This document shows positions 9,527 through 20,219 of a DNA stretch of 64,000 nucleotides, piece after piece. How positions within the stretch are numbered: position 1 is the stretch's first letter; every line of letters begins with the position of its first letter. A program made the translations under genes and the position numbers. The notes below the pieces were generated by a model that did no database searches, was not told the origin of the DNA, and worked only from the letters and a program-made list of their open reading frames with translations. The DNA comes from Nitrosomonas sp. JL21 (lineage in GTDB: Bacteria > Pseudomonadota > Gammaproteobacteria > Burkholderiales > Nitrosomonadaceae), in assembly GCF_009833095.1 (NCBI RefSeq), contig NZ_QRCB01000028.1, forward strand, positions 35,240 through 99,239, in the 5' to 3' direction.

Positions 9527-9868
9527 TTATTTGAATAGCTCCGGATCAATGGTCAGCTTGTTGATAACCTTGCGAACACCCTCTACCGAATGGGCGAGGT
9601 CATGAATTCGTTCTTTTTCAGCGGCTGATTTCACTGCGCCGGTGAGTACCACAATTCCGCTGTTATCGGTATCAACCTTGATGTGCAGAGAATTAATTTC
9701 TTTTTCTGTCAGTATCTTGGCTTTAATTTGAGTCGTGATGGCTGAATCTTTGACAAATTCCCCTACGCTAGACTCTGAATCAGGGCTTTTATCTTCTGCC
9801 ACGACTGATCCTGCTGCGAGAAAAGCGCCGACCAGCACCAAGCTTAAAAAGAATTTACTTTTTTCCAT
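9527..9868 (-). CDS. Periplasmic BON-domain protein (OsmY-like)
   Basis: This 113-residue protein has a cleavable signal peptide (KFFLSLVLVGAFLAAGSVVAED, cleavage about residue 25) and no lipobox. One BON domain spans about residues 38-110: DSAITTQIKAKIL, then IVVLTGAVKSAAEKERIHDLAHSVEGVRKVINKL. It resembles single-domain OsmY-type stress proteins of the periplasm. It is monocistronic on the minus strand; the 205 bp downstream show no clear hairpin. Confidence 0.85.
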   Translation of the reverse strand: MEKSKFFLSLVLVGAFLAAGSVVAEDKSPDSESSVGEFVKDSAITTQIKAKILTEKEINSLHIKVDTDNSGIVVLTGAVKSAAEKERIHDLAHSVEGVRKVINKLTIDPELFK

Positions 9869-10082
9869 GATCTTTACTCCTGTGATTAAAATGTCAGTGT
9901 AACGATCCTTTCAAAGCATATCTGTTCGGTTTCTAACTCAACATTGTAGAAGATGGAATAGGTTTTTTTCGATCGATAAGGCGCGGAGGAAAACGGAGCT
10001 TGGGGTGTATTACATTACCAGCTTATGCTGCGAACTGCATTCTTTCTAATGTTCTGAAATTTAACGAAACCGAATGAGGGGC

Positions 10083-10110
10083 GCTGAAAATCCATTCAAA
10101 AACAACGGAT
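10083..10110 (-). terminator. Possible terminator after tRNA-Cys
   Basis: On the minus strand ATCCGTT pairs with AATGGAT (one G-U pair) around a GTTTTTG loop, then a TTTTC run follows. It sits directly against the CCA end of tRNA-Cys and would end the tRNA-Gly/tRNA-Cys transcript. The stem is short, so the call is moderate. Confidence 0.45.
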
Positions 10111-10183
10111 GGAGGCGGGGGTCGGAATCGAACCGGCGTAGACGGCTTTGCAGGCCGCTGCATGACCACTCTGCCACCCCGCC
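10110..10183 (-). tRNA. tRNA-Cys (anticodon GCA)
   Basis: A 74-nt cloverleaf on the minus strand: acceptor GGCGGGG pairs with CCCCGCC, with discriminator U and encoded CCA. The anticodon loop CTGCAAA carries GCA and the T-loop is GGTTCGATTCC. Discriminator U73 and the GCA anticodon are cysteine identity elements. It follows tRNA-Gly by about 100 bp on the same strand. Confidence 0.97.
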
Positions 10184-10285
10184 ATGAGATATGACTTTTA
10201 AACGATGTGTAATTTACGGAAAAAAGTAGGTGAGAAGCTACTCGTTTTTCAGCAAAAAATTCATCAGAACCATTCTGAATAAGAA

Positions 10286-10360
10286 TGGAGCGGGAAACGA
10301 GGCTCGAACTCGCGACCCCAACCTTGGCAAGGTTGTGCTCTACCACTGAGCTATTCCCGC
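10286..10360 (-). tRNA. tRNA-Gly (anticodon GCC)
   Basis: A 75-nt cloverleaf on the minus strand: acceptor GCGGGAA pairs with TTCCCGC, with discriminator U and encoded CCA. The D-arm is TAGCTCAGTGGTAGAGCA, the anticodon loop TTGCCAA carries GCC, and the T-arm is GAGTTCGAGCCTC. It is the first gene of the tRNA-Gly/tRNA-Cys unit behind a consensus promoter. Confidence 0.97.
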
Positions 10361-10408
10361 ACTATGACGTTTCCGTGCGGACTAGACCACATCAGAAACA
10401 AAGGGTGG

Positions 10409-10436
10409 ATTATAGAGATGCTGTGCGTTTTGTCAA
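10409..10436 (-). promoter_or_regulatory. Consensus sigma-70 promoter for tRNA-Gly/tRNA-Cys
   Basis: On the minus strand a perfect TTGACA (10431-10436) is followed after 16 bp by a perfect TATAAT (10409-10414), about 49 bp upstream of the tRNA-Gly 5' end. Such near-ideal promoters are typical of stable RNA genes. The remaining 280 bp up to the MFS gene show no further feature. Confidence 0.8.
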
Positions 10437-10718
10437 GAAACGCAATTGCCTGTTTCTCTATCTTGAAAGGATACGATAAATGTGGATTTTAACCTCGAGA
10501 ATTAGGGTTAAATCGAATAAATCCACTGTGTTGTTGCTCGTTTTCAAACAAATCAATGAATTGATTTCTTGTAAAATCAAGATCGCGAAAGTGCCAGGCT
10601 GGATGTGAATTTCTCTGCACTTACGCCAGAGACCGATGTGACGCTTACCACATGTTAATACTCCAATCGGTTTTCAATTAGCAAGATATTGTCTTTCCAA
10701 ACTATTTTTGATGGGTGT

Positions 10719-11864
10719 ATGCCGTTCATTCCTTACTGGCGCCTCTCGGGGTTCTACTTTTTTTATTTTGCTTTTATAGGTGCGTTTTCACCTTACTGGA
10801 GTCTGTATCTGCAGTCGCTGTCGTTTGATGCGTTACAGATTGGTGTGTTGATGTCATTGCTATTAGTTACGCGGATGTTTTCTCCCGCAGTATGGGGTTG
10901 GTTGGCTGACCATACGGGAAAACGGGTGCGTATTGTACAAATAGCTGCGGTCAGTGGTTTTTTGAGTTACTGCGGATTCTTCGTCGGTGATTCCTTTCTA
11001 TGGGTTTTTCTGGTGATGTCGCTGATGAGTTTCTTCTGGAGCGCATCATTGCCTCTGATGGAGACGATCACACTGTCACATCTGGGGGATTTTACCGAGA
11101 AATATGGTCGCATTCGCTCGTGGGGCTCGGTTGGGTTTGTGCTGGCTGTGGTAGGGATCGGTTATCTGTTGGAGGAGATTGAAATCATTGGGCTTCTGTG
11201 GATAGTTCTGGGGCTCAAGGCGGGCATAGTGATATTTTCTTATCATATCCCAGAAAAAGATATCCTGCCCCATGCCGCCGGGCTGCATTCGGTACGCCAA
11301 ATTTGCCTGCGCCCGAATGTGATGGCTTTTTTGTTATCGAGCTTATTAATGTTGTTCGCGCATGGCGCTTACTATACGTTTTTTTCCATTTATCTGGTTG
11401 AGCATGACTATGACAAAGGGTTTGTCGGATGGCTGTGGGCTATCGGGGTCATGTGCGAAATCGGCATTTTTTTCATCATGCCGTGGCTGATGCGGCGTTT
11501 CAGCTTGAAGCATATTCTGATGTTTAGCTTCTTATGCGCGATTCTCCGTTTCGTGCTGATAGGGCAATGCATCGAATGGCCGGTCATCATCGTATTTGCT
11601 CAAATTTTGCATGCAGTCACGTATGGTGCGCATCATGTCAGTGCGATGATGGTCATTCATCATTTTTTCCGTGGCCGTCATCAAGCCAAAGGACAGGCAA
11701 TTTATACTTGTATGGCATATGGCGTGGGCGGTGCCCTGGGGGCCGTTTCGAGCGGCTATACCTGGGATTGGTTGGGCGCGGACACGACTTTCCTGATCAG
11801 CGCTGCAGCGGCATTAGCTGGAATGATGTTAATCATGCTGAAAATGAAATCATCCGATCAGTAA
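10719..11864 (+). CDS. MFS transporter, HcaT/PPP-like family
   Basis: A major facilitator superfamily permease of 381 residues with about 12 hydrophobic helices. The N-terminus PYWRLSGFYFFYFAFIGAF and the loop GWLADHTGKRVR between helices 2 and 3 fit the MFS_1-like group that includes the phenylpropionate transporter HcaT. The substrate cannot be told from sequence. The open frame could begin at a TTG (10689), adding ten residues; I prefer the ATG at 10719 because it brings the first helix to the usual distance, although neither start has a strong Shine-Dalgarno. It is followed after 86 bp by leuC. Confidence 0.82.
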   Translation: MPFIPYWRLSGFYFFYFAFIGAFSPYWSLYLQSLSFDALQIGVLMSLLLVTRMFSPAVWGWLADHTGKRVRIVQIAAVSGFLSYCGFFVGDSFLWVFLVMSLMSFFWSASLPLMETITLSHLGDFTEKYGRIRSWGSVGFVLAVVGIGYLLEEIEIIGLLWIVLGLKAGIVIFSYHIPEKDILPHAAGLHSVRQICLRPNVMAFLLSSLLMLFAHGAYYTFFSIYLVEHDYDKGFVGWLWAIGVMCEIGIFFIMPWLMRRFSLKHILMFSFLCAILRFVLIGQCIEWPVIIVFAQILHAVTYGAHHVSAMMVIHHFFRGRHQAKGQAIYTCMAYGVGGALGAVSSGYTWDWLGADTTFLISAAAALAGMMLIMLKMKSSDQ

Positions 11865-11950
11865 AGGGGCATTCAGCGCCAAGTGTGTTGTGCAAGTAAA
11901 CTTTATGGGATAATTACGCGTTATTTCTCTATTCGAATACTTCTATTTGC

Positions 11951-13375
11951 ATGAAACGAACGCTCTACGACAAGCTGTGGGATCAGCATGTGGTACATAC
12001 AGAATCTGCTGATCCAAACAGCATGGCTTTGGTTTACATTGATCGCCATTTAGTTCATGAAGTGACCAGTCCGCAAGCTTTCGAGAGTTTAAAACTGGCT
12101 GGGCGGAAACCGTGGCGACTTAATTCCATTCTTGCAGTCGCCGATCACAATGTACCTACCACCGATCGCAGTCATGGTATTCACGATCCCATTTCGCGCC
12201 TGCAGGTCGATACGCTCGATCAGAATTGTGATGAACTGGGAATTACCGAATTCAAGATGCAGGATGTGCGTCAGGGTATCGTGCATGTGATTGGGCCCGA
12301 ACAGGGCGCGACCCTTCCTGGGATGACGGTGGTCTGTGGCGATTCTCATACCAGTACGCATGGCGCATTTGGTTGTCTGGCATTCGGTATCGGTACCTCG
12401 GAAGTTGAACATGTATTGGCGACGCAATGTTTATTGATGAAAAAATCCAAGTCGATGCGTATTTCAGTTGAAGGTGAGCTGGGATTCGGCGTGACTGCTA
12501 AGGACATTGCACTGGCTATCATTGGCGAAATCGGCACGGCGGGTGGAACTGGATACGCGATCGAGTTTTCTGGCAGCGCTATACGCGCACTCTCGATGGA
12601 AGGCCGCATGACGCTGTGCAATATGGCAATCGAAGCAGGTGCGCGGGCCGGCATGGTGGCTGTGGATGACACCACGATCAAATACATCAAAGGACGGCCG
12701 TTCGCGCCCCGCGACGATCTGTGGGAGCAGGCAGTTCCTTATTGGCGTACGCTGCACAGCGATGCGGATGCCGTTTTTAACCGAACCGTAACATTAGAGG
12801 CCGCGGACATCAGCCCGCAAGTGACATGGGGAACTTCTCCGGAGATGGTGACGACGATCGATGGGAAAGTGCCTGATCCTGCGCTTATCGCTGATGAAGT
12901 CAAGCGCCACGACATGCAGCACGCGCTTGATTACATGGGGTTGCAGGCCAATACGCCAATTCAGCAGATTTATCTCGACAAGGTATTCATCGGGTCCTGC
13001 ACCAATTCACGCATCGAGGATTTGCGGGCAGCGGCAGGGATTATCAACGGAAAGCATATTGCAGCCAATATCAAGCAAGCGTTGGTCGTGCCAGGATCTG
13101 GATTGGTTAAGCAACAGGCTGAACAAGAGGGGTTGGATAAGATTTTTCGTGCGGCAGGCTTTGAATGGCGCGAACCCGGCTGTTCCATGTGCTTGGCAAT
13201 GAATGATGATCGTCTGGTGGCGGGGGAGCGTTGCGCTTCGACGTCGAATCGGAATTTCGAAGGCCGGCAAGGACCGGGCGGCAGGACTCACTTAGTAAGT
13301 CCTGTCATGGCCGCAGCGGCTGCGGTCGCCGGGCATTTTGTCGATGTGCGCGGGTTGAGCGGATTTGCAAAATGA
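11951..13375 (+). CDS. leuC: 3-isopropylmalate dehydratase, large subunit
   Basis: An aconitase-family subunit (474 residues) that, with LeuD, isomerises 2- to 3-isopropylmalate in leucine synthesis. The three [4Fe-4S] ligands are visible: C350 in [13 protein letters not shown], and C411 and C414 in GCSMCLAMN. Other hallmarks are [27 protein letters not shown] and [16 protein letters not shown] near the C-terminus. It heads a leuC-leuD-leuB cluster; leuA is not in the window. Its TGA overlaps a possible 16-codon ORF in the 51-bp gap before leuD. Confidence 0.98.
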   Translation: MKRTLYDKLWDQHVVHTESADPNSMALVYIDRHLVHEVTSPQAFESLKLAGRKPWRLNSILAVADHNVPTTDRSHGIHDPISRLQVDTLDQNCDELGITEFKMQDVRQGIVHVIGPEQGATLPGMTVVCGDSHTSTHGAFGCLAFGIGTSEVEHVLATQCLLMKKSKSMRISVEGELGFGVTAKDIALAIIGEIGTAGGTGYAIEFSGSAIRALSMEGRMTLCNMAIEAGARAGMVAVDDTTIKYIKGRPFAPRDDLWEQAVPYWRTLHSDADAVFNRTVTLEAADISPQVTWGTSPEMVTTIDGKVPDPALIADEVKRHDMQHALDYMGLQANTPIQQIYLDKVFIGSCTNSRIEDLRAAAGIINGKHIAANIKQALVVPGSGLVKQQAEQEGLDKIFRAAGFEWREPGCSMCLAMNDDRLVAGERCASTSNRNFEGRQGPGGRTHLVSPVMAAAAAVAGHFVDVRGLSGFAK

Positions 13376-13426
13376 CCAGAAAAATTCAATCCGGCCCTTT
13401 CGAACTATTAATTATCACTTAACTCA

Positions 13427-14065
13427 ATGAATAAATTCGATACCTTTACAGGATTGGTGGCGCCGTTGGATCGCGCCAATGTGGATACCGATGCCATCAT
13501 TCCTAAGCAGTTTCTCAAATCAATCAAGCGCTCTGGATTTGGTCAGAATCTTTTTGATGAGTGGCGTTATCTGGATCATGGTGAACCGGGCATGGATTCG
13601 GCGCAACGGCAAATAAATCCGGAATTTGTGTTGAATCTACCGCGGTATCAGCGCGCAGAAATATTGTTGACGCGGGCAAATTTCGGTTGTGGCTCGAGCC
13701 GAGAGCATGCGCCTTGGTCACTTCAGGATTATGGATTCCGCGTCATTATCGCCCCGAGTTTTGCAGATATCTTCTTCAATAACTGCTTCAAGATCGGTCT
13801 GCTGCCCATCGTTCTCGATGCTGCGATCGTGGATCGTTTGTTTGAAGAAGTAAAGCAAAAAGAAGGGTATCGGCTTACGGTGGATTTGCAAAAACAGGCA
13901 GTTGTGACTGCTGACGATCAAAATTATGTGTTTGAAGTGGACGCGTTTCGTAAGCACTGCCTGCTGAATGGATTGGATGAGATTGGCCTGACATTGCAGC
14001 ATGCGCAAAAAATCAAACAATTTGAACAAAAACGACGCACTGAGCAACCTTGGTTGTTTGCGTAG
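13427..14065 (+). CDS. leuD: 3-isopropylmalate dehydratase, small subunit
   Basis: The swivelling aconitase-C-like subunit of isopropylmalate isomerase, 212 residues as usual for proteobacteria. Family signatures include [20 protein letters not shown] at the N-terminus and the substrate-binding loop [20 protein letters not shown] near residue 85. It is 51 bp after leuC and 22 bp before leuB, consistent with one transcript. Confidence 0.98.
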   Translation: MNKFDTFTGLVAPLDRANVDTDAIIPKQFLKSIKRSGFGQNLFDEWRYLDHGEPGMDSAQRQINPEFVLNLPRYQRAEILLTRANFGCGSSREHAPWSLQDYGFRVIIAPSFADIFFNNCFKIGLLPIVLDAAIVDRLFEEVKQKEGYRLTVDLQKQAVVTADDQNYVFEVDAFRKHCLLNGLDEIGLTLQHAQKIKQFEQKRRTEQPWLFA

Positions 14066-14087
14066 CGCATTATAAAAAAACAAGGAT

Positions 14088-15152
14088 ATGATGAAGATTG
14101 CTGTGTTGGCAGGCGATGGCATCGGGCCGGAAATCATTGCGCAGGCAGTGCGCGTATTGGATGCGTTGAAGAAAAATGGGCTGGATGTCGAGTTGGAGCA
14201 TGGACTGATTGGTGGATGTGCAGTGGATGCTACCGGCGAGCCATACCCTGAAGCAACTCACCAATTGGCGAGTGAGGCAGACGCTGTCTTGCTGGGCGCA
14301 GTGGGCGGTCCGCAATATGATGCACTGCCCCGACATCAACGACCTGAACGAGGCTTGCTGGCCATTCGCAAAGCGCTGCATTTGTTTGCCAATTTGCGTC
14401 CGGCAATCTTGTATCCGGAACTGGCGAATGCTTCCAGCCTGAAATACGACGTCGTGGCTGGGCTGGACATTATGATCGTGCGGGAATTGACCGGTGACAT
14501 TTATTTCGGTGAGCCGCGCGGTATCGAGATGCGCGACCATCAGCGCGTCGGTTTCAATACGATGATATACAGCGAAGCTGAAATACGTCGAATTGCGCAT
14601 GTCGCTTTCAAAGCGGCGGCTAAGCGGCAACATCGGCTGTGCTCGGTTGACAAAATGAACGTGCTGGAATGCACGCAATTATGGCGCGATATCGTCATAG
14701 AAGTGGCAAAAGAGTATCCACAGGTTACGTTATCGCATATGCTGGTCGATAATGCTGCCATGCAATTGGTACGCAACCCCAAGCAGTTTGACGTCATCGT
14801 TACCGGCAATATGTTTGGTGATATTTTATCCGATGAAGCTTCGATGTTGACAGGATCGATCGGCATGCTGCCCTCGGCATCGCTGGATGAAAACAATAAA
14901 GGTTTGTATGAGCCGATTCATGGTTCTGCGCCGGACATTGCCGGTAAAGATATTGCTAATCCGCTCGCTACGATTTTGTCGGTTGCGATGATGCTGCGTT
15001 ACACATTTAATCAGGAAGAAACTGCGCAGCGCATAGAGAATGCTGTCAAGAAAGTTTTGGCTGCTGGCTTCAGAACCAAGGATATCAACGAATCCGGCAT
15101 GACATTGATAGGAACCAAGGCAATGGGCGATGCTGTGCTGTCATTCTTGTAA
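14088..15152 (+). CDS. leuB: 3-isopropylmalate dehydrogenase
   Basis: An NAD-dependent beta-decarboxylating dehydrogenase (354 residues) that oxidises 3-isopropylmalate to 2-ketoisocaproate. Visible motifs are [10 protein letters not shown] at the N-terminus, the [11 protein letters not shown] region, and the NTD/Mg-binding stretch [21 protein letters not shown] near residue 245, followed by [18 protein letters not shown]. The start may be either of two consecutive ATG codons (14088 or 14091). Last gene of leuCDB; the 299-bp spacer after it contains a MITE-like repeat. Confidence 0.98.
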   Translation: MMKIAVLAGDGIGPEIIAQAVRVLDALKKNGLDVELEHGLIGGCAVDATGEPYPEATHQLASEADAVLLGAVGGPQYDALPRHQRPERGLLAIRKALHLFANLRPAILYPELANASSLKYDVVAGLDIMIVRELTGDIYFGEPRGIEMRDHQRVGFNTMIYSEAEIRRIAHVAFKAAAKRQHRLCSVDKMNVLECTQLWRDIVIEVAKEYPQVTLSHMLVDNAAMQLVRNPKQFDVIVTGNMFGDILSDEASMLTGSIGMLPSASLDENNKGLYEPIHGSAPDIAGKDIANPLATILSVAMMLRYTFNQEETAQRIENAVKKVLAAGFRTKDINESGMTLIGTKAMGDAVLSFL

Positions 15153-15257
15153 TCATCGTGTTTCATGAGCAAAATTGATTGATGGTATTTTCAGATAAGC
15201 CGCGAAATTACCGCGTTATATCGCTGATGAAGATTTTATGAAGTGAATTAATATTCA

Positions 15258-15396
15258 TAGGGAATCCCAAAAAAAGCGTGCGTGAACCAGGTAAAACGGA
15301 ATTAGATTTAATATGAGCGGTTCGTGAATGAATCGCGGAATATGCCAAGCCTGAATTCAATGCAGCAAGATCGAACGCAATCGTTTTTCAGGATCA
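15258..15396. repeat. MITE-like dispersed repeat, copy 1
   Basis: About 139 bp between leuB and asd. The left part begins AGGGAATCCCAAAAAAAGCG and contains CGGAATTAG. The right part reads GCAAGATCGAACGCAATCG followed by TTTTTCAGGATC. The same blocks in the same order occur at 54147-54283 (CGGAATTAG, then GCAAGATCAAGCGTCGTAG, then TTTTTCAGAATC). The length matches copy 2, and no protein is encoded, suggesting a non-autonomous element. Confidence 0.6.
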
Positions 15397-15451
15397 CCCA
15401 AAAAGTTTTATTTGATTAATTGTTCGTCAATTTTAAGAGAAGATATACAAG

Positions 15452-16564
15452 ATGAAACAAGTTGGTTTTGTGGGATGGCGAGGAATGGTAGGTTCCGTGC
15501 TCATGCAAAGAATGCGGGAAGAAGATGATTTTTCGCTGATTGATCCGGTCTTCTTCACGACATCGCAAAAAGGAGGTGCCGGTCCGGAAATTGGCAAAGT
15601 AATCCCTCCACTGAAGGATGCTTTCGACCTTGATCAATTGAGCTCGATGGATATCATCATTTCTTGCCAAGGCGGGGATTATACCCATCAAATTTTCAAG
15701 CAACTGCGTCAATCCGGCTGGCAGGGCTATTGGATAGATGCGGCTTCGGCCTTGCGCATGGAAAAAGATGCGGTGATCATTCTGGATCCGGTCAATAAGC
15801 CAGTCATTGAGCAAGCGCTGCACGATGGCGTGAAAAATTACATCGGTGGGAACTGCACCGTAAGCTTGATGTTGATGGCGGTGGGTGGTCTCTTTGAAAA
15901 GGGAATGGTGGATTGGATGAGCGCCATGACCTATCAGGCGGCATCCGGTGCCGGCGCGAAAAATATGCGTGAGCTGCTGCAGCAGATGGGAGAAGCGCAT
16001 AGAGTCGCCAAGGATTTGCTGAACGATCCTGCATCCAATATTCTTGATATTGACCGGGAAGTCGCGGGAACATTACGTGATAAGAAATTCCCCACTGAAA
16101 ACTTTGGTGTCCCTTTGGCGGGTAGCCTGATTCCGTGGATCGACAAAGAAGTCGCCAATGGTCAAAGCCGTGAAGAATGGAAGGGTCAGGCCGAAACCAA
16201 TAAAATTCTTGGCCAGACTGACCGGCAGATACCCGTGGATGGGATTTGTGTCCGGGTCGGCGCAATGCGATGCCACAGTCAGGCATTAACCATTAAATTG
16301 AAGCAAGATGTACCCCTGGACGAAGTCGAAGAAATCATTGCTCAGTCGAACGATTGGGTGCATGTTGTTCCCAATGAACGTGAAGCCACCACGGCGCAAT
16401 TGACACCAACCGCCGTGACCGGATCTTTGTCGATACCGGTGGGCCGCATGCGTAAATTGACGATGGGTGGGGAATATTTATCGGTCTTCACAGTGGGCGA
16501 TCAACTGTTGTGGGGAGCTGCGGAACCCTTGCGTCGGATGCTACGGATACTGGTCGAGCACTAA
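15452..16564 (+). CDS. asd: Aspartate-semialdehyde dehydrogenase
   Basis: An NADPH-dependent enzyme (370 residues) that reduces aspartyl-phosphate to aspartate semialdehyde, the branch point to lysine/DAP, methionine and threonine. The NADP-binding start [18 protein letters not shown] is the proteobacterial type. The catalytic cysteine is C135 in [11 protein letters not shown]; a further conserved stretch is [15 protein letters not shown]. The leuB-asd-fimV-truA order is common in betaproteobacteria. Confidence 0.98.
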   Translation: MKQVGFVGWRGMVGSVLMQRMREEDDFSLIDPVFFTTSQKGGAGPEIGKVIPPLKDAFDLDQLSSMDIIISCQGGDYTHQIFKQLRQSGWQGYWIDAASALRMEKDAVIILDPVNKPVIEQALHDGVKNYIGGNCTVSLMLMAVGGLFEKGMVDWMSAMTYQAASGAGAKNMRELLQQMGEAHRVAKDLLNDPASNILDIDREVAGTLRDKKFPTENFGVPLAGSLIPWIDKEVANGQSREEWKGQAETNKILGQTDRQIPVDGICVRVGAMRCHSQALTIKLKQDVPLDEVEEIIAQSNDWVHVVPNEREATTAQLTPTAVTGSLSIPVGRMRKLTMGGEYLSVFTVGDQLLWGAAEPLRRMLRILVEH

Positions 16565-16737
16565 GTGTGTTGAAAATTTACAACCCCCTCAGGTAATTAC
16601 CAGCAAATTAGTAAATGAAAAAGGATATATCAGAATGAATTGACCTATAATTCGAGGCATAATCTCAATTTATGTGATTACCTTACAATGCTAGCCTGCC
16701 GATATTTATTTTTCTAAAAACTAAAGAGGGTATTTCA

Positions 16738-19332
16738 GTGTATAAGACTTCTTTTAGAGTAAGCTTGTTTGTAATCATTCTGATGTTGCCATGGGCTGCA
16801 CTCCATGCAGCGGGCCTCGGCAAATTAACGCTTAATTCAGCGCTGGGACAACCGCTCAGTGCTGAAATCGACATCGTTACCGCCAGTAATGATGAGATTT
16901 CATCTCTAAAAGCCAGTATTGCATCGCGAGAGGCATTCACTCAAGCCGGCGTCAATTACGAGCCCAGCTTTTCAACCTACAAAATTTCAATCGAATCAAG
17001 AACCAATGGCAGTCCTTACATAAAGCTTACTTCACCGCAGGCAGTCAACGATCCCTTTCTTAACATTTTGCTAGAGTTGAACTGGGCCTCAGGTCGGCTC
17101 TTGCGCGAATATGCCGTGTTGTTGGATCCTGTCGAAGTAAACGCTCAGAATGTTGCGGCTCCCGTGGTAAGTTCCGCTCCAGTGGTTGCACAAACAAATT
17201 CAGAACAGACAGTCAACGATAAGAAAAGCCAGCAGCAAACAAGCAAACCCTCCAATCGCGCTGCAACTTCACTGAACAAGAATACCTATGGGCCTGTAGC
17301 GCGAGGTGACACCCTATCTTCCATTGCGCGCCAGGTTCTACCCGCTGGCGTCGATCTCAATCAGATGCTGGTAGCGCTCTATCGGGCGAATCGGGAAGCT
17401 TTCATTGCAAATAACATGAATTTGCTCCGGGTCGGCGCAGTATTGAGCATACCTGAAAAAAACGAAGTGGATGCAATAGATTCCTCAACTGCACGCTCAG
17501 AAATCAGAATGCAAGTTGCGGACTGGCATAACTATAAAAGCAGAATGTCTGCAACCTCGGGTGAGTCGGAGGCAGCAAGTATCCGTCAATCTGATCAAGG
17601 AAAAATCACTACTACGATTGATAAAAAATCGGTTTCATCTCGTGAAGCGCCGACAGAGGTATTGCGATTATCAAGCGGCTCTCAATTAGCGAGCAAAGAG
17701 GGGCAGAGTTCTGAGTCGGCGCTGGCAGACCGGTTGCGCATGATGGAGGAAGATGCGATTGCGCGTAATCTCGCGCTGAAAGAGGCGAACGAACGCGTGG
17801 CGATGCTGGAAAAGAGCATCGCGAATATGAAGCATCTGCTGGAATTGAAAGACTCAGTTCTGGCGCAAGCGCAGAGCAAGGCGGCAGGAGTGGTGTCTTC
17901 TCAAGAAGTCAAACAGGAATTGAAACCTCCAGTAAAAGCTGTGGAAACGACTGAGCCTGCTCCGGAAGCGAGTGCCGCAGTGACTACTGGCGCTTTACCT
18001 GAGCAAGAGCAAAACCCACCGGTGTCACAACCGCCTGTTCAAGCAGTTACCGATGCCAATGCGTTACAATCTCAGCCGGTTCCGGTGCAGGAAGAAGATG
18101 AGGATTCTCTGACCGACCAGATCTTTGCTCATATCGAGTATGTCGGAGCTGCCGCGATTGCGTTGTTATTGGTTGTTCTGTTGATTCTCAAGAAACGTCG
18201 GGACCGACTCAATGAAGAAGCAGAACTGGAGGAAGACAATTCCCATTTTTCTTCTGAGATGAAATCAAGAATGGCCACGATGGCTGCCGCCCAGGCAGCC
18301 TCCAGTCATGCCTTTGCGGGACAGGAAAAACTCGAAGATTCGATCGAGGAAGATCTGGATACTTATCCTGAAAAAGATGAGTATGAAGATGAACCTGCTA
18401 AAAATTTATATTCTACTGGGGCTTTGGGGGCTGCGGCGGCTTTCTCTCATCATGATTTTTCGGATGATGGCCGTGAAACTCGAGCAATGGTTGAAACTGA
18501 TGCATCATCGGATACGTCTGCATATGATTTTTCGAGGGAAGGAGAAGCCGATACGGAGCCCGAATCATCTATCTCCATCGATGATGAAAAAGACTTCATG
18601 GCAAACCATCACGCAGTTATCGATGCTGAGAAAGAAGAGGCTTCTGCTGATTTTCCGAATGCGATTGATTTTGACCTAGCGGATGATGCGAATGAACCTC
18701 ACAAAGATCTGGCTGATAGTCCATCAGTTGCCGGTCGTGGTCTGAAGAGTGGCATTGAGTTATCGGACGAACCGGTAGAACATTTGCCATCTATCGAAGC
18801 ATCCGATTATGAGACTAGCGCGGATCTCGAGGAGGCTCAGCAGCCATTCACTTCTGAAGAACCGAATGAAATAGTTGTGGAGCAGGAAAATTCTCTTGAA
18901 TATGAACCTGTGCGTCAGGATTTTGATCTGACGGACGATACTCATCCGAATGAGGAAACAGCGGAGAATCTTGCTGCTGGCGATTCTGATGAACCGAAGC
19001 TGGCAGTGAAAACGGATGACGTTGACCAATTCCAAGATGCTGAAGAGCAGGATACCTCATCTAAATCATCGTCAACCTTACCCGATCTTGGACTGGCGGA
19101 TATCAGCCTGGATATGGAAGAGGATGCTGGTTCGATTGACGATAAAAACGAAGCAGCGGACTCAGGTGCCAAAAGCGAGCAATGGCAAGAAGTTGAGACG
19201 AAACTGGATCTGGCCAAGGCTTACCAGGAAATGGATGATAAAGAAGGGGCCAAAGAAATGCTAGAAGAGGTTATTCGTGATGGTGATGGAAAACAAAAGA
19301 AAGCGGCCAGAAAATTATTAAAGAGTTTGTAA
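16738..19332 (+). CDS. fimV: FimV/HubP-family polar hub protein
   Basis: An 864-residue bitopic membrane protein with a GTG start. Order of parts: signal peptide (residues 1-24); the FimV N-terminal domain beginning LGKLTLNSALGQPLSAEIDI; a periplasmic LysM domain at about 181-240 (VARGDTLSSIARQVLP, then LLRVGAVLSIP); a coiled-coil stretch at about 330-380; one transmembrane helix (YVGAAAIALLLVVLLILKK, about 464-482); a very acidic cytoplasmic region rich in Asp/Glu; and a C-terminal TPR-like FimV domain (KLDLAKAYQEMDDKEGAKEMLEEVI). Relatives bind peptidoglycan and organise polar machines such as type IV pili. It sits between asd and truA as in other proteobacteria. Confidence 0.93.
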   Translation: MYKTSFRVSLFVIILMLPWAALHAAGLGKLTLNSALGQPLSAEIDIVTASNDEISSLKASIASREAFTQAGVNYEPSFSTYKISIESRTNGSPYIKLTSPQAVNDPFLNILLELNWASGRLLREYAVLLDPVEVNAQNVAAPVVSSAPVVAQTNSEQTVNDKKSQQQTSKPSNRAATSLNKNTYGPVARGDTLSSIARQVLPAGVDLNQMLVALYRANREAFIANNMNLLRVGAVLSIPEKNEVDAIDSSTARSEIRMQVADWHNYKSRMSATSGESEAASIRQSDQGKITTTIDKKSVSSREAPTEVLRLSSGSQLASKEGQSSESALADRLRMMEEDAIARNLALKEANERVAMLEKSIANMKHLLELKDSVLAQAQSKAAGVVSSQEVKQELKPPVKAVETTEPAPEASAAVTTGALPEQEQNPPVSQPPVQAVTDANALQSQPVPVQEEDEDSLTDQIFAHIEYVGAAAIALLLVVLLILKKRRDRLNEEAELEEDNSHFSSEMKSRMATMAAAQAASSHAFAGQEKLEDSIEEDLDTYPEKDEYEDEPAKNLYSTGALGAAAAFSHHDFSDDGRETRAMVETDASSDTSAYDFSREGEADTEPESSISIDDEKDFMANHHAVIDAEKEEASADFPNAIDFDLADDANEPHKDLADSPSVAGRGLKSGIELSDEPVEHLPSIEASDYETSADLEEAQQPFTSEEPNEIVVEQENSLEYEPVRQDFDLTDDTHPNEETAENLAAGDSDEPKLAVKTDDVDQFQDAEEQDTSSKSSSTLPDLGLADISLDMEEDAGSIDDKNEAADSGAKSEQWQEVETKLDLAKAYQEMDDKEGAKEMLEEVIRDGDGKQKKAARKLLKSL

Positions 19333-19396
19333 ATCGTGCAATGACGCCTGTTTCATTATTGCATGGTAGCGGATATGACACGGTATTCTGTTATTT

Positions 19397-20206
19397 GTGC
19401 GGATAGTTCTCGTTTTAGAATATGACGGCAGTCATTACTGTGGATGGCAAAGTCAACCTGAAGGCTGCTCGATACAGGATGCGCTTGAAGCTGCTGTATC
19501 GCGCATAGCACAGGAGAAAATTAGGGTCATCACCGCCGGACGCACGGATACAGGGGTTCATGCACTTTTCCAAGTCGTTCATTTCGACACTCAGGCGCAG
19601 CGTCCCATCACCGCCTGGGTGAGAGGCGTCAACGCATTGTTACCTGCTGATATTGCAGTGCTGTGCGCGACCGAGACATCCGATCAGTTTCATGCCCGAT
19701 ATAGCGCAGTCGAGCGGCGCTATTTGTACGTATTACTGAATCAATCGGTTCGACCAGCGATTCATCATGGCAGAGTGGGGTGGTATCACTCATCGCTCGA
19801 GCTTGAGAAAATGCAGATCGCAGCCAATTATCTCATTGGCCGACACGACTTCTCCGCTTTTCGTGCCGCTGAATGCCAAGCCAAATCACCTATCCGAACC
19901 ATTACGCACTTGAACATTATTCAGCAAGGAAATTTCTTCCTGTTTGATCTGCGTGCAAACGCATTTTTGCATCATATGGTCAGAAATATCATTGGTTGCC
20001 TTGTGTATGTCGGCAAAGAAAAGTATCCTCCCGGGTGGATGCATGAGTTGCTGAGTAGTTGCAACCGTACCTACGCAGCCCCCACTTTTTCTCCTGCTGG
20101 TTTGTACTTGGCTGGAGTGAAATATGATAGCGGCTGGTCGATACCGGAAATTGCTGAAACACCGATTTTTCCAGACTTGTCGATGCCAATGAATAATTCA
20201 AGATGA
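19397..20206 (+). CDS. truA: tRNA pseudouridine(38-40) synthase
   Basis: TruA isomerises uridines 38-40 in tRNA anticodon stems. The 269-residue protein uses a GTG start (MRIVLVLEYDGSHYCGWQSQ). The catalytic aspartate is D51 in AGRTDTGVHALFQVVHFDT. Additional conserved blocks are SAFRAAECQAKSP and NAFLHHMVRNIIG. Located between fimV and trpF, the usual arrangement. Confidence 0.97.
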   Translation: MRIVLVLEYDGSHYCGWQSQPEGCSIQDALEAAVSRIAQEKIRVITAGRTDTGVHALFQVVHFDTQAQRPITAWVRGVNALLPADIAVLCATETSDQFHARYSAVERRYLYVLLNQSVRPAIHHGRVGWYHSSLELEKMQIAANYLIGRHDFSAFRAAECQAKSPIRTITHLNIIQQGNFFLFDLRANAFLHHMVRNIIGCLVYVGKEKYPPGWMHELLSSCNRTYAAPTFSPAGLYLAGVKYDSGWSIPEIAETPIFPDLSMPMNNSR

Positions 20207-20219
20207 CGGCTGGTTTTTT

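Noticed and set aside
10023..10479. ORFs of about 64-107 codons on both strands across the tRNA-Cys and tRNA-Gly genes
   Set aside because: They are artefacts of open frames through tRNA sequence and show no protein-like family features.
13372..13422. 16-codon ORF between leuC and leuD overlapping the leuC stop (ATGA)
   Set aside because: Too short, with no family resemblance. Some betaproteobacteria have an entericidin-like gene here, but this peptide lacks a signal sequence and lipobox.
16738..19332. FimV acidic repeats as a sign of horizontal transfer
   Set aside because: Acidic low-complexity cytoplasmic regions are normal in FimV/HubP and the gene sits in its conserved position between asd and truA.
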